A stretch of DNA of 64,000 bases from Pseudodesulfovibrio hydrargyri (GCF_001874525.1 NZ_LKAQ01000004.1:683531-747530); one strand, 5' to 3'; shown: positions 17,202-26,581, counted from the stretch's first letter. Numbers and translations are program-made. Notes: a model not told the origin generated them from the sequence alone.

Positions 17202-19199
17202 TTAGGCGTCGGGGATGATCTTGACGTAGGGCTTCTTGAAGACAGTGGTCACGCCGGTGGCGGGATCAAAGGTGGAGTTACAGAAGCACTTCCACTTGGA
17301 GTCATCCAGGCCCATGAAGTCGCCGCGGTAGTAGAAGCCCGGGTAACGGGATTCCTCGCGGAACTCGATGTGCTGCATGTGCAGGCGGACGGTCCACAGG
17401 CGGTGGAACTGCTCCCAGCAGCGCATCAGCTCGTGCAGGTCACGGGCGGCGAGCTTCTTGGAGTCTTCTTCCATCATGCCGAGCAGCCAGAAGCCGGTGT
17501 TCAGCAGAGCCTTGGAGGTCATGTACAGGGTGGCGACACCGCCGCCGTATTCATCGGTGGCCTTGACCAGGCGCATCATGAAGTTGTGCGGGGTGATGTA
17601 GGCCGGGTTCACGACCGGATCGGTGGAACCGCCCTTGTTCTCCAGGTAGGTGTACATGGGCTGGTAGATTTCCTTGGCCAGGTCGGCGGCGTTTTCCTTC
17701 AGGGTCGGGGTGAAGTCCTTGTGGTCGACACACCAACGGACCAGCTGCTTGCCGACGATGCGGCCTTCAGCGTGGGAACCGGAGGAGAACTTGTGGCCGG
17801 AGGCGCCGACGCCGTCAGCGCAGGTGAACAGGCCGTTGACGGTGGTCATACGGTTGTAGACCTTGCCGTTGTCGGCTTTGACCTTGTAGGACTCGGGGAC
17901 CCAAGGCTCGTCCGGACCGGAAACCCAGATGCCGCAGCAACCGGAGTGGGAACCCAGGAGGTAAGGCTCGGTGGGCATGATTTCGGAACCGCGATCCTCG
18001 GGAGCGCAGTTGGTGGCGGCCCACAGGTTGGCCTGGCCGACGCACATGTCGAGGAAGTCTTCCCAAGCCTCGGACTCGAGGTGCTTCCACTCGGGGCCGG
18101 ACAGGTCGCCGCCGACGGTGTTCAGCAGGGCGGTCTTGGTGTCCATGAAGATCGGGCCGCGGCCTTCACGCATTTCACGGAGCATCATGTGGTTACGCAG
18201 GCAGGTCGGGATGATGTGACCCTTGGCGTAGCCGCGATCCTCGTAGGGCTTCAGCATGGCGCGGTTGGTCTCGCAGTAATCCTCGCCCTTGTAGTTGGTG
18301 GCTTTGGCCTTGAAGAGCAGGAACCAGGCGCCGACCGGGCCGTAACCGTCCTTGAAGCGGGCGGGGACGAAGCGGTTTTCCATCATGGTCATCTCGGCGC
18401 CGACCTGAGCACACATGGTGTAGGTGGAACCGGCGTTCCAGACGGGGTACCAGGCGCGGCCCATACCCTCACCGGTGGAGCGGGGGCGGTACACGTTGAC
18501 GGCGCCGCCACAGGCGACGACGGCGGCGTTGCACTTGTAGACGTAGACCTTGTTCTCACGGGTGGAGAAGCCGACGGCACCGGCGATGCGGTTGGGCTCG
18601 TTGGCGTCCAGGAGCATCTTGACGATGAACACGCGCTCGACGTAGCGGTCTTCGCCCAGGGAGTTCTTCGCGGCCTCGGCCACGATGCACTTGTAGGACT
18701 CACCGTTGATCATGATCTGCCAGCGGCCGGAGCGGACCGGAGCGTCGCCCTTGCGGATGGCCAGGCCCTCGGCCTTGGCTTTGGCGCCGTCGAGGTTCTT
18801 GCCGTCTTTCTTGACCCAGACGGGGAGGCCCCATTCTTCGAAGAGATGGACGGAATCGTCAACGTGGCGGCCCAGGTCGAAGATCAGGTCTTCGCGGACG
18901 ATGCCCATGAGGTCGGTGCGGACCATGCGGACGTAGTCGTCCGGGTCGTTCTCACCGCAGTAGGTGTTGATGGCGGACAGGCCCTGGGCAACGGCGCCGG
19001 AGCGTTCCAGAGCGGCCTTGTCGCAGAGCATGATCTTCAGGGAAGGATCGACTTTGTCGGCCCAGCGGACGGCTTCGAAGGCAGCACCGCAGTTACCCAT
19101 GCCGCCGCCGACCATGAGGATATCAACGGTCTGTTCGATGATTTCCGGCTCGGCGAGAGCAACACCCTTGGAAGCTTCTTTGATGGGAAGCAGAGGCAT
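17202..19199 (-). CDS. aprA: Adenylylsulfate (APS) reductase alpha subunit
   Basis: FAD-containing catalytic subunit of dissimilatory APS reductase, which reduces APS to sulfite and AMP in the cytoplasm. The 665-aa length is normal. The FAD-binding start TVDILMVGGGMGNCGAAFEA is near residue 25. Later family landmarks include VAEAAKNSLG, YRPRSTGEGMGRAWYP, SGSHAEGRIVGKQ and the C-terminal YPGFYYRGDFMGLDDSKWKC. ATG 19199 has AGGAG. It follows aprB by 65 bp. The electron donor is probably Qmo, encoded next. The sequence looks intact. Confidence 0.98.
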   Translation of the reverse strand: MPLLPIKEASKGVALAEPEIIEQTVDILMVGGGMGNCGAAFEAVRWADKVDPSLKIMLCDKAALERSGAVAQGLSAINTYCGENDPDDYVRMVRTDLMGIVREDLIFDLGRHVDDSVHLFEEWGLPVWVKKDGKNLDGAKAKAEGLAIRKGDAPVRSGRWQIMINGESYKCIVAEAAKNSLGEDRYVERVFIVKMLLDANEPNRIAGAVGFSTRENKVYVYKCNAAVVACGGAVNVYRPRSTGEGMGRAWYPVWNAGSTYTMCAQVGAEMTMMENRFVPARFKDGYGPVGAWFLLFKAKATNYKGEDYCETNRAMLKPYEDRGYAKGHIIPTCLRNHMMLREMREGRGPIFMDTKTALLNTVGGDLSGPEWKHLESEAWEDFLDMCVGQANLWAATNCAPEDRGSEIMPTEPYLLGSHSGCCGIWVSGPDEPWVPESYKVKADNGKVYNRMTTVNGLFTCADGVGASGHKFSSGSHAEGRIVGKQLVRWCVDHKDFTPTLKENAADLAKEIYQPMYTYLENKGGSTDPVVNPAYITPHNFMMRLVKATDEYGGGVATLYMTSKALLNTGFWLLGMMEEDSKKLAARDLHELMRCWEQFHRLWTVRLHMQHIEFREESRYPGFYYRGDFMGLDDSKWKCFCNSTFDPATGVTTVFKKPYVKIIPDA

Positions 19200-19264
19200 A
19201 ATATTTCTCCTAGTATTTAACGTGATTCAAGTAGTCTAATCAGACAAGGATTCGCGAACCGGCA

Positions 19265-19765
19265 CTAGACCAGGTTGGCGTAATCGTCCATCTTCCACTC
19301 TTTCTTCAGGTCGGCGTCGGTGACGGAAGCCTCTTCCATGGCGGTGGCCAGGGGGGCCTTCAGCTCGGATTCGGTGAACAGGAGCTCGGAGTCCAGGTCG
19401 CCGGGTTCGGGCTTGCCGTCGAAGGGCTTGATGGAACCTTCAGCGGTGGTGCGGATGGGGAACTTGAAGCGTTTCACGCTGCCATTACGGAATTTGATGG
19501 TCCACATGATGTCTTCAGCGGAGCGCATCGGGATGGAGGTACCACCCATAGGGGCGAAGTCGGCGTACGGACGGGCTTCAATAGCGCCCTGGGGGCAAAT
19601 TTTCACGCAGGAATAACATTCCCAGCAGGCAGACGGTTCCTGGTTGTAGGCCTTCATTTCGGCGGGATCCAGGATCATCAGATCGTTGGGGCAAATGTAC
19701 ATGCAAGCGGTCTTTTCGCCACCCTTGCAGCCGTCACATTTTTCCGGGTTAACAAAGGTCGGCAT
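19265..19765 (-). CDS. aprB: Adenylylsulfate (APS) reductase beta subunit
   Basis: Ferredoxin-like subunit that passes electrons to the AprA flavin, 166 aa. The two [4Fe-4S] sites are C10-C13-C21-C25 (longer spacing, CDGCKGGEKTACMYIC) and C47-C50-C53-C57 (CWECYSCVKIC). The C-terminal part is the AprB-specific beta-sheet and the tail that wraps around AprA. ATG 19765 has a strong AGGAGGAG. It is the first gene of the leftward aprBA-qmoABCD block, about 610 bp from divergent sat. Confidence 0.98.
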   Translation of the reverse strand: MPTFVNPEKCDGCKGGEKTACMYICPNDLMILDPAEMKAYNQEPSACWECYSCVKICPQGAIEARPYADFAPMGGTSIPMRSAEDIMWTIKFRNGSVKRFKFPIRTTAEGSIKPFDGKPEPGDLDSELLFTESELKAPLATAMEEASVTDADLKKEWKMDDYANLV

Positions 19766-19862
19766 AACTTCTCCTCCTAAATAGGGTTTTATTATTCACA
19801 ATAACCGACATCCTCTACCTAAAACGAAAAATCGGCGTCCGAATTAAAGCGGGCGGAATTTG

Positions 19863-19891
19863 GGATTAGCAAGACGAAACACCCTTGTCAA
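19863..19891 (-). promoter_or_regulatory. Candidate aprB promoter
   Basis: On the minus strand, TTGACA (19891-19886) lies 17 nt before TAATCC (19868-19863), about 100 nt upstream of aprB. The -35 is perfect and the -10 is weak. The rest of the 19766-20243 interval shows no gene. Confidence 0.5.
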
Positions 19892-20243
19892 CGTGAAAGT
19901 GAATTTTTGAACAAGCGTATATAGTCAACCGTGTCTCGGGTTTTGGGGCGGGAGCCCGGCAAGGCCCGGAATACAGGCGTTCGGGCAGGGCGCGGGGCGG
20001 CTCCAGCCGGTGAAAAAAGACCTGATGAAACCTTTACCGGTTTTAGTGTAAACGAACAAACAAATGCAAGCCTTTTTTCAATTTATATGGTGTAATTCAG
20101 GTGACAGTGCAACCAGCTGAAAAAACAATGAAAAAATACGCCCAATATAGGCCTTTTCTCTAGACTTTCTCCCGAGAAGGTCTATGCCGCCTCCCGACAC
20201 CCGATCGGGCGAAAATTGTTGCGGGACGGGCGGAAAAAAGCGC

Positions 20244-20273
20244 TTGACACGACTTTCACAAACAGCCAATAAA
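20244..20273 (+). promoter_or_regulatory. Candidate sat promoter
   Basis: TTGACA (20244-20249), an 18-nt spacer, then AATAAA (20268-20273). This would place the transcript start near 20280, just before the leader hairpins. Confidence 0.55.
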
Positions 20274-20283
20274 GGCGGACCCT

Positions 20284-20334
20284 AGTATTGGGAAATACTC
20301 ATGGTCATCCAAGCGGCCGAGGCGGCTCACCATG
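20284..20334 (+). promoter_or_regulatory. Two tandem hairpins at the start of the sat leader
   Basis: AGTATT-GGGA-AATACT (20284-20299) is followed directly by CATGGT...ACCATG (20300-20334) with inner AGCGGCC/GGCGGCT pairing. They lie at the predicted 5' end of the sat mRNA, about 45 nt before the start codon, and could stabilise the mRNA or be regulatory. Confidence 0.5.
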
Positions 20335-20378
20335 AATTAAGGCAATGGAATCACTGACAAACTATTTAGGAGGCTTAC

Positions 20379-21665
20379 ATGTCTAACCTCGTAGCACCTC
20401 ACGGTGGTAAAGGTCTCGTCTGCTGTCTGCTCGAAGGCTCGGAGCTCGACGCTGAAATCAAAAAGGCCGCTGGCCTGAAGACCCTCGACATTTCCGATCG
20501 CGCCAAGGGCGACCTGATCATGATGGGCATCGGCGGCTTCTCCCCGCTGAACGGCTTCATGAAGAAGGCCGACTGGGCCGGCGTCTGCGAAAAGTTCCTG
20601 ATGGCCGACGGCACCTTCTGGCCGGTCCCCATCACTCTCGACACCGATGACGAAAGCGTCAAGGTCGGTGACGAGGTCGCTCTGAAGGCCAAGGACGGCG
20701 TGGTCTACGCCACCATGAAGGTCGAAGAGAAGTACGAGATGACCGAAGCCGACAAGAAGTGGGAATGCGAACTCGTCTACAAGGGCGAGGGCGAGGATTC
20801 CGCCGACGACAAGTTCTGGGAAGTCGCCATGGAAGACCATCCCGGCGTCCAGATGGTCATGGCCCAGGGCAAGTACAACCTGGCCGGCCCGGTCAAGGTC
20901 CTGTCCGAGGGCGACTACGCCAAGCGTTTCCCGGGCGTCTACCTGACCCCCGCCCAGATCCGCGCCGAGATGGAAAAGCGCGGCTGGTCCAAGGTCGCCG
21001 CTCTGCAGCTGCGCAACCCCATGCACCGCTCCCACGAGTTCCTGGCCAAGATCGCCATCGAAGTGTGTGACGGCTGCGTCATCCACTCCCTGATCGGCAA
21101 CCTGAAGCCGGGCGACATTCCGGGCAGCGTGCGCGTCAAGTGCATCCAGACCCTGATCGACGGCTACTTCGTGGCCGACAACGTCATCAACGCCGGCTAC
21201 CCCCTGGACATGCGCTACGCCGGTCCCCGCGAAGGCCTGCTGCACGCCACCTTCCGCCAGAACTACGGCATCAACAACATGCTCATCGGCCGTGACCACG
21301 CCGGTGTCGGCGACTTCTACGGCCTGTTCGAGGCCCAGGATATCTTCAAGAAGATCCCCTACGTCACCGAAGCCTGCCCCGAGCCCGGCAAGGCCCTGCT
21401 CTGCCAGCCGATGAACATCGACTGGACCTTCTACTGCTACAAGTGCGACGGCATGGCCTCCATGCGCACCTGCCCGCACACCAAGGAAGACCGCGTCATC
21501 CTGTCCGGCACCAAGCTGCGCAAGGCCCTGTCCGAAGGCGCCGAGGTTCCGGATCACTTCGGCCGCGACGAAGTCCTGGTCATCCTCCGCGACTACTACG
21601 AGAACCTGACCGAAAAGGTCGAGGTCAAGATGCAGAAGGCCGCTTCCGGTCAGGACATGAAGTAA
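20379..21665 (+). CDS. sat: Sulfate adenylyltransferase (ATP sulfurylase), dissimilatory
   Basis: Activates sulfate with ATP to APS and pyrophosphate, the first step of sulfate respiration; its product is the substrate of AprAB encoded divergently. The 428-aa homo-oligomeric type shows the nucleotide motif [11 protein letters not shown] near residue 210, the [12 protein letters not shown] motif near 306, and a cysteine group ([15 protein letters not shown]) that probably binds zinc. ATG 20379 is preceded by AGGAGG. It has its own promoter, a structured leader and a strong terminator, so it is monocistronic. Confidence 0.98.
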   Translation: MSNLVAPHGGKGLVCCLLEGSELDAEIKKAAGLKTLDISDRAKGDLIMMGIGGFSPLNGFMKKADWAGVCEKFLMADGTFWPVPITLDTDDESVKVGDEVALKAKDGVVYATMKVEEKYEMTEADKKWECELVYKGEGEDSADDKFWEVAMEDHPGVQMVMAQGKYNLAGPVKVLSEGDYAKRFPGVYLTPAQIRAEMEKRGWSKVAALQLRNPMHRSHEFLAKIAIEVCDGCVIHSLIGNLKPGDIPGSVRVKCIQTLIDGYFVADNVINAGYPLDMRYAGPREGLLHATFRQNYGINNMLIGRDHAGVGDFYGLFEAQDIFKKIPYVTEACPEPGKALLCQPMNIDWTFYCYKCDGMASMRTCPHTKEDRVILSGTKLRKALSEGAEVPDHFGRDEVLVILRDYYENLTEKVEVKMQKAASGQDMK

Positions 21666-21694
21666 GTCCCGCCGGTCGGTTTTGCTGACCACTC

Positions 21695-21726
21695 AAGGGG
21701 AGGTTGCTGACGCAACCTCCCCTTTT
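21695..21726 (+). terminator. Intrinsic terminator of sat
   Basis: AAGGGGAGGTTGC-TGAC-GCAACCTCCCCTT, a perfect 13-bp stem, followed by TT and more pyrimidines. Confidence 0.92.
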
Positions 21727-21755
21727 CGTTTGCCAGCAAAACGCGACCGGGTGGC

Positions 21756-21965
21756 GGCGCGGGATAGCGGGCCGTCTGCGAATTTTTCGAGGGGGGCTCC
21801 GATCCTCACGTACAGGGAGTACGCTGCGGTCGGATCCCCCCTCGAAAAATCCACATCCGACCCACTCTTCCGCGCCTTGATGCGTCGAGAGGCGCTGTTT
21901 GGGGCGTGCCGCCCCCAAAGGCGCTTCAGGGGGCTGTCGGGTGCCTGTGGCACCCGATTCGCCTC
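21756..21965 (-). repeat. Family A hairpin element, copy A3 (core 21756-21876)
   Basis: In inverted orientation to A1. Inner arms 21782-21802 and 21830-21850 pair at 20 of 21 positions, around CCTCACGTAC...GTACGCTGCGG. The outer flank (21877-21965) carries hairpins shared with A2 (TTTGGGGC...GCCCCCAAA) and with A1 and A5 (GGGTGCC...GGCACCC, CGACAGC). The gene-facing end is 30 nt beyond the sat terminator. It lies between the convergent genes sat and 22014-22736. Confidence 0.85.
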
Positions 21966-22013
21966 GAGAAAATGGGGGGGGAAACTGGCTGTATATGCTC
22001 TTGGAATGACGGC

Positions 22014-22736
22014 TCAGTAGACGAACGGGATGAACTTCTTGGTGGTCCGGGCGTAGGCCGGGAACTCGTCGGGGTAGCGGGCGGCGAGGTAGGCGTCCAG
22101 GGCCGGGATGTGGTAGCCGACGAACATGGCGGCCATCAGGGCAGGCAGGACGAGTGCCCACGGGGCGGCGGTCAGCAGGGCCCAGCCGGTGAACATGACC
22201 GTGTCGCCGAAGTAGTTGATGTGCATGGAATATTTGGACAGGCCGTCGGTGTAGCAGCGGCCCCGGTTGGCCGGGTCGCGTTTCCAGAGTTTGCGCTGGG
22301 TCTCGGAGGCCGTGTTCAGGTAGGAGCCTATCAGGACCAGGCCCAGAGCGCACCAGTCCAAGGGACGAAACAGGGGCGGGACGTCGGTGAACAGGCCGCC
22401 GCCCGTAAGCAGCAGGCCCAGCTCGATCAGGACGAAGAACGCGAGCAGCCCGGAGACCTCGGGCCAGTCCACCCGGCGCGCCAGCAGGTAGAAGAGGGTC
22501 ACCGCGTGACGCAGCCAGTACAGGGCGGCGCAGCCGACCAGCAGGGCCGCCCGGCCCGTTTGGGTGAAGCCCCACGTTTGGCCGAACAGGCCGCCGATCC
22601 GCTCCAATCCCCCGCAAACCAGCCAGGCGCAGCACAGGACAATGGCCAGGTGCCCGAGGCAAAAGACCGCCCGCTGCGCCAGGGTACGCCCGTGGGAGCG
22701 GTCCACGCCGCCTCCGTTCCTTGAACCGGCTTCCAT
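22014..22736 (-). CDS. Integral membrane protein, isoprenylcysteine methyltransferase/DUF1295-like
   Basis: About 240 aa with six or seven membrane segments. The C-terminal block resembles the ICMT/steroid 5-alpha-reductase-like DUF1295 fold: GSYLNTASETQRKLWK, then GLSKYSMHINYFGD, and the ending YPDEFPAYARTTKKFIPFVY. Related enzymes methylate or reduce lipophilic substrates at the membrane, but the substrate here cannot be inferred. I chose ATG 22736, 3 nt after AGGGGAG; a GTG at 22784 is the alternative, and neither spacing is ideal. It is divergent from the DMT exporter gene and has no obvious partner. Confidence 0.6.
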   Translation of the reverse strand: MEAGSRNGGGVDRSHGRTLAQRAVFCLGHLAIVLCCAWLVCGGLERIGGLFGQTWGFTQTGRAALLVGCAALYWLRHAVTLFYLLARRVDWPEVSGLLAFFVLIELGLLLTGGGLFTDVPPLFRPLDWCALGLVLIGSYLNTASETQRKLWKRDPANRGRCYTDGLSKYSMHINYFGDTVMFTGWALLTAAPWALVLPALMAAMFVGYHIPALDAYLAARYPDEFPAYARTTKKFIPFVY

Positions 22737-22841
22737 CAACTCCCCTTTTCCGGCCTGCGGAACAGGGCTTGGGAGATTAATCACAAGCCTCAGCGCTTCC
22801 CGCTTGCCAATGCCTTTTTTTTACCGCAGAGATAACCGGTT

Positions 22842-23696
22842 ATGTCCGAGAAGTCCAAGGCCATACTGCTCATGGCGGCCACGGCGCTCATCTGGAGCTC
22901 CGGGGGGCTGGCCATCAAGCTGGTCCAGTGGAATCCCATGGCCATCACCGGGGTGCGCAGCGCGCTGGCCGCGGCCACCCTGGCCATGCTCTTCCGGGGA
23001 CGGCTGACGTTTCGCTTCAATCGGGTGCAATGGGCTGCGGCGTTGGGGTACGCGGGGCTGCTGGTGACCAATGTGGTGGCCACCAAGCTGACCACCTCGG
23101 CCAACGCCATTCTGCTGGCCTACACCGCGCCGGTCTACGTGGCCCTGCTCGCGCCGTGGCTGCTCGGGGAACGCACGCGTCCCTCGGACTGGGCGTTCAT
23201 CGCGGTGACCGTGGGCGGCATGGCCCTGTTCTTCCTGGACCGGCTGTCGGCCACCGGGCTGTGGGGCAACGTCGTGGCCGTGGGCACCGGCCTCTCTTAC
23301 GCGGTCTTCACCTTGTGCATGCGCTCACAAAAGGACGCCTCGCCCGTGGAGTCGGTCATCCTCGGCCACGGGCTGACCGCACTGGCCGGGCTGCCCTTCA
23401 TGTTCACCGCCCCGCCTCCGGCCGAGGCATGGCTCGGACTGCTCTACCTCGGCGTCCTGCAACAGGGGGTGTCCCTGGCCCTTTACGTCTGGGCCATAAA
23501 GCGGCTCGGCGCGCTGGAGGCGATCCTGATCATGATGCTCGAGCCGATCTTCAACCCCGTGCTCGTGGCCGTGGGCTACGGGGAAATGCCCGGCCCGTGG
23601 GCAGTGGCAGGGGGCGTGGCGGTCATCGGAGCCGTCACCCTGCGCGGCGTGCTTAGCGCGCTCAGGCGGCCTACTTTTTCGCCCCCCGGCCGTTGA
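22842..23696 (+). CDS. EamA/DMT-family transporter
   Basis: Inner-membrane exporter-like protein, 284 aa, with ten predicted membrane segments in two repeated EamA halves. It opens KAILLMAATALIWSSGGLAIK, typical of the family, and the second half has the conserved GLLYLGVLQQG...ALEAILIMMLEPIFNPV. Family members export amino acids or other metabolites; the substrate is not predictable. The ribosome binding site is weak. The 3' end overlaps the convergent sensor-CheW gene by 26 bp. A second, only distantly similar DMT gene lies at 53983. Confidence 0.85.
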   Translation: MSEKSKAILLMAATALIWSSGGLAIKLVQWNPMAITGVRSALAAATLAMLFRGRLTFRFNRVQWAAALGYAGLLVTNVVATKLTTSANAILLAYTAPVYVALLAPWLLGERTRPSDWAFIAVTVGGMALFFLDRLSATGLWGNVVAVGTGLSYAVFTLCMRSQKDASPVESVILGHGLTALAGLPFMFTAPPPAEAWLGLLYLGVLQQGVSLALYVWAIKRLGALEAILIMMLEPIFNPVLVAVGYGEMPGPWAVAGGVAVIGAVTLRGVLSALRRPTFSPPGR

Positions 23697-26364
23697 CGCC
23701 GCTTTCGGCCCGGGCGCCGTCCTTGTCGCCGTTGCCGTTGACCGCCCCGTTGATGATCAGGGCCTTGACCAGCCGGGTGGGATCGATGACCACCAGCAGT
23801 TCCTTCTGCTCGCTGTGCAGCTCGGGCTTGATGATGCAGTCCACGTATCCCTTGCTCGAATCGAGCATGGAGTTGGCCTTGTCCACGCGGTCCATGCAGA
23901 TCTCCGGGATCTCGCCCAGGGCGTCGACCACGATGCCGATGTGGGCCGAATCCGCCCGGACCACCACGATGGGCGCGTTGGGGTCGAACCGGACCGGGGC
24001 CAGGCGCAACTGGGTGCGGATGTCGATGACCGTGATCAGTTCGTCGTTGTACACGAACTTGCCGATGACATAGTCCGGCGAACCCGGGATGGTGGTCAGC
24101 CCCTCTGAGTTGACCGCCTCGTCCACGTGCACCGCGTTGATGCCCAGCCACTTGTCGCCGATGTAGAAGGTCGCCAGTTCGATGCAATCCATGCCGCTGG
24201 CCCGCTTATGGCTGACGCCCACGCCGATCTCGCGGCGGCGGACCACGGTCTTGGGCTTTTCCGAGACCTCGGCCAGGGGCACGAAGACCATGGCCACGAC
24301 GTCGTTGACGTAGCCGTCGTCGACCTTGTACTCCCGGTAGCCCGCGCCGACCCGGGCCCCGACCGCGTAGTAGGAGCCGTCGAACTCGATGATCCTGGAG
24401 GTGCCCTTGCCCCGGGGCAGCCGCTGGATGGCGTCGTCCACGCTCAGGGTGTCGCCCACGGCGAAGCGGTCGCCGGTACAGCTGATGACCCGCCCCTTGC
24501 GGTCCGTGAACACGCCGAAGCATCCTTCCAGGACCTCGCCCTTCTCGCCGCGCGGCAGGGAGTCCAGGAGCATCTCCCGGAACTGCGGCTCGCCGTCGAA
24601 GACGATGCCGATGCCGCCGACCACCCGGCCGGGCCGGGCGATGTCGGTGATGGCCGCGCCGTAGATGTAGGTGTGCCGCCCGTCGTAAAGCCGGGTGGAT
24701 TCGAACGGGGACACGGCGTAGTCCTGGGAGCCCTCCAGTGAGAGGGTCCACTGGCACAGGTCGTCGGACAGGGTGGTGCCCACGATACGCGCCTGGGACG
24801 GATCCGAGACCGCCAGGATCGTGCCTCGGGCGTCGTAGACGAACAGGTTGGTGTACACCGTGTACAGCCCGTTGATGTAGGCCAGGATGGAGCCGATGGT
24901 CTCGGCGTCCAGGGTGGAGATCTCGGGCTGGGACAAAATCTTGCGGAAGGCCGAGGTCAGGGCCCACCAGCGGCAGTCGTTGGCCCGCTCGTAAAGGTTG
25001 CGGTCCATGATGTCCACGGCCAGGGCGGCCTGGAACTCCACGTCGTTGAGAATGCCGGAGACCACGGTCTCGTGCAGGTTGCCGATGGACTGCTCGAAGA
25101 CCATCTTGGTCCGTGCGCCCGCGTCCGAGATGTTCCACAGCAGGACCTTGGACTGCGCGTCGCTCTCGCGCACGTTGCCGTTCCAGACCGTGCGCTCCAG
25201 TTCGCGCTGGATGTGCTCCGCCTGAAGCGGGATGGAGCGCAGCTTTTCGGAAAAGAGCCTGGGGTCGTTCATGACCGCCTCGAGGATCGCCTGGTCCACC
25301 CGCTGGTGCAGCCCATCCGAGCCGGACTGGTTGAAGGCGTGCTCCAGCGGAATCATCACGTGGCCGTACCAGCCCAGGCCGTAATAGCCCTGATACCCCT
25401 TGGTGGAGCAGGTCTTGGCCAGGTACTGCCGCCCGGCGAACCGGGTGACCTTGAACTTGGCCTCGGCGTCGAAGTCGAGCACCGCGCCCAGGGGGATGTG
25501 GTACCCGTCGCTGCTGGCGATGACCCGGCCGGTCTTGTCCAGCAGGGTCATGACCGACCAGTCGTTCTCGCTGCCCAGGTTGCGGAAGACCCCGTCCATC
25601 TCGTTCTGAAAGCGGAAGCACAGGCAGAGCACGCCCAGCGGGGCGGAGTCGGCCGAGTTGGTCTCGGTCACGCGGTAGGCGTAGATGAGCGAATCCCCCT
25701 GGTCCGCGAGCAGGTCGCTCTTGCGGAAGACCTCCACGTACTCACTGGACGTGGTCAGGGACTCGGCCACCAGCGGGTCGGACGAGACGCGGATGTCGTT
25801 GGCCCGGTCCAGCTGGGCGACCACCCGCCCTTCGGTGTCCATGAGGATGATGTTGAAATACACTGAATACTTGGCCACGTACTCCTGGAACCGGGCCGCG
25901 ATGCGTTCCACGTGCCCCTCGCGCACGGCCTCCAGCTCCCGGGCCTGTTCCGAGACCGGGTCGAGCTCGGCCAGTTGGGCCTCAAGCCCGGCCTCCACCC
26001 GGAGGAACTCGCGGATGTCGTCGTCCGTGGCCAGAAAGCCAATGTCGGCCGTGCGCTCGAACAGGTTGCGGATGACGATGTCCACGGCGACCTGCGCCTT
26101 GCCCGCGATCTCCTGGACGGTCTTCTTGAGCGTCTCCAGCCCGAGCTGGCTGAGCAGCTCCGAGGTCAGCCGGAGGAAGCCGTGCCGGGTACCGGTCATA
26201 TCCGTGCCGGTCCCGCTCATTTGACCAAGTATAGTCAATAAATCCCATTGGTTACCAAGATTATGGAGTTCCTCGCGATAGCCCTCCACATCGGCCATGT
26301 GGTTGATCAGCCCGGCCAGTTCGGCCGGAATTTCGACATCCTTGTATTGAATCCCGTTCGACAC
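23671..26364 (-). CDS. Large multi-sensor protein with C-terminal CheW domain
   Basis: An 897-aa, apparently soluble protein. Two related N-terminal modules occur near residues 85-340 and 450-635; compare AVDIVIRNLFERTADIGFLA with AVDIMDRNLYERANDCRWWA. They look like Cache-type sensors preceded by a four-helix segment. A third, shorter sensor-like part is near 640-730. The last 160 residues are a CheW domain (GDKWLGINAVHVDEAV; IDIRTQLRL; IVVDALGEI). No membrane segment, HAMP or methyl-accepting domain is seen. It may bring small-molecule signals directly to a CheA kinase. The start is GTG 26364 behind GGGAG. It is a single gene with no che genes nearby. Confidence 0.8.
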   Translation of the reverse strand: MSNGIQYKDVEIPAELAGLINHMADVEGYREELHNLGNQWDLLTILGQMSGTGTDMTGTRHGFLRLTSELLSQLGLETLKKTVQEIAGKAQVAVDIVIRNLFERTADIGFLATDDDIREFLRVEAGLEAQLAELDPVSEQARELEAVREGHVERIAARFQEYVAKYSVYFNIILMDTEGRVVAQLDRANDIRVSSDPLVAESLTTSSEYVEVFRKSDLLADQGDSLIYAYRVTETNSADSAPLGVLCLCFRFQNEMDGVFRNLGSENDWSVMTLLDKTGRVIASSDGYHIPLGAVLDFDAEAKFKVTRFAGRQYLAKTCSTKGYQGYYGLGWYGHVMIPLEHAFNQSGSDGLHQRVDQAILEAVMNDPRLFSEKLRSIPLQAEHIQRELERTVWNGNVRESDAQSKVLLWNISDAGARTKMVFEQSIGNLHETVVSGILNDVEFQAALAVDIMDRNLYERANDCRWWALTSAFRKILSQPEISTLDAETIGSILAYINGLYTVYTNLFVYDARGTILAVSDPSQARIVGTTLSDDLCQWTLSLEGSQDYAVSPFESTRLYDGRHTYIYGAAITDIARPGRVVGGIGIVFDGEPQFREMLLDSLPRGEKGEVLEGCFGVFTDRKGRVISCTGDRFAVGDTLSVDDAIQRLPRGKGTSRIIEFDGSYYAVGARVGAGYREYKVDDGYVNDVVAMVFVPLAEVSEKPKTVVRRREIGVGVSHKRASGMDCIELATFYIGDKWLGINAVHVDEAVNSEGLTTIPGSPDYVIGKFVYNDELITVIDIRTQLRLAPVRFDPNAPIVVVRADSAHIGIVVDALGEIPEICMDRVDKANSMLDSSKGYVDCIIKPELHSEQKELLVVIDPTRLVKALIINGAVNGNGDKDGARAESGVNGRGAKK

Positions 26365-26547
26365 AGTCCATCTCCCTCACTGTATTGACAAAAAAAGCAT
26401 CACCCGCCTTTCACATTCCGATATTATCGATGAAAATATGCATTTTCGTAATCGCTCCTACCATTCTTCTCGAAATCCGTCCATGGCAATACCCGACCCC
26501 GGGCGACAATATAAAGCCCCGTAACATTCCGGACGGACGCCGGGCGC

Positions 26548-26581
26548 AAAAAAAAGGGAACCCCGCCGCAGCGGGGTTCCC
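26548..26581 (-). terminator. Intrinsic terminator of the glycine-zipper lipoprotein gene
   Basis: GGGAACCCCGC-cgca-GCGGGGTTCCC stem, followed leftward by eight T. The interval 26365-26547 is the AT-rich upstream region of the leftward CheW gene; no gene is seen there. Confidence 0.93.

Noticed and set aside
17370..19220. Long + strand frame opposite aprA, and similar ones opposite sat, aconitase, ppiD and the EPSP-synthase-like gene
   Set aside because: The same effect. Each covers a confidently identified gene and lacks its own ribosome binding site and family features.
20300..20334. A tRNA-like fold before sat
   Set aside because: It is only a stem with an inner stem. There is no T-loop or anticodon arm of proper size.
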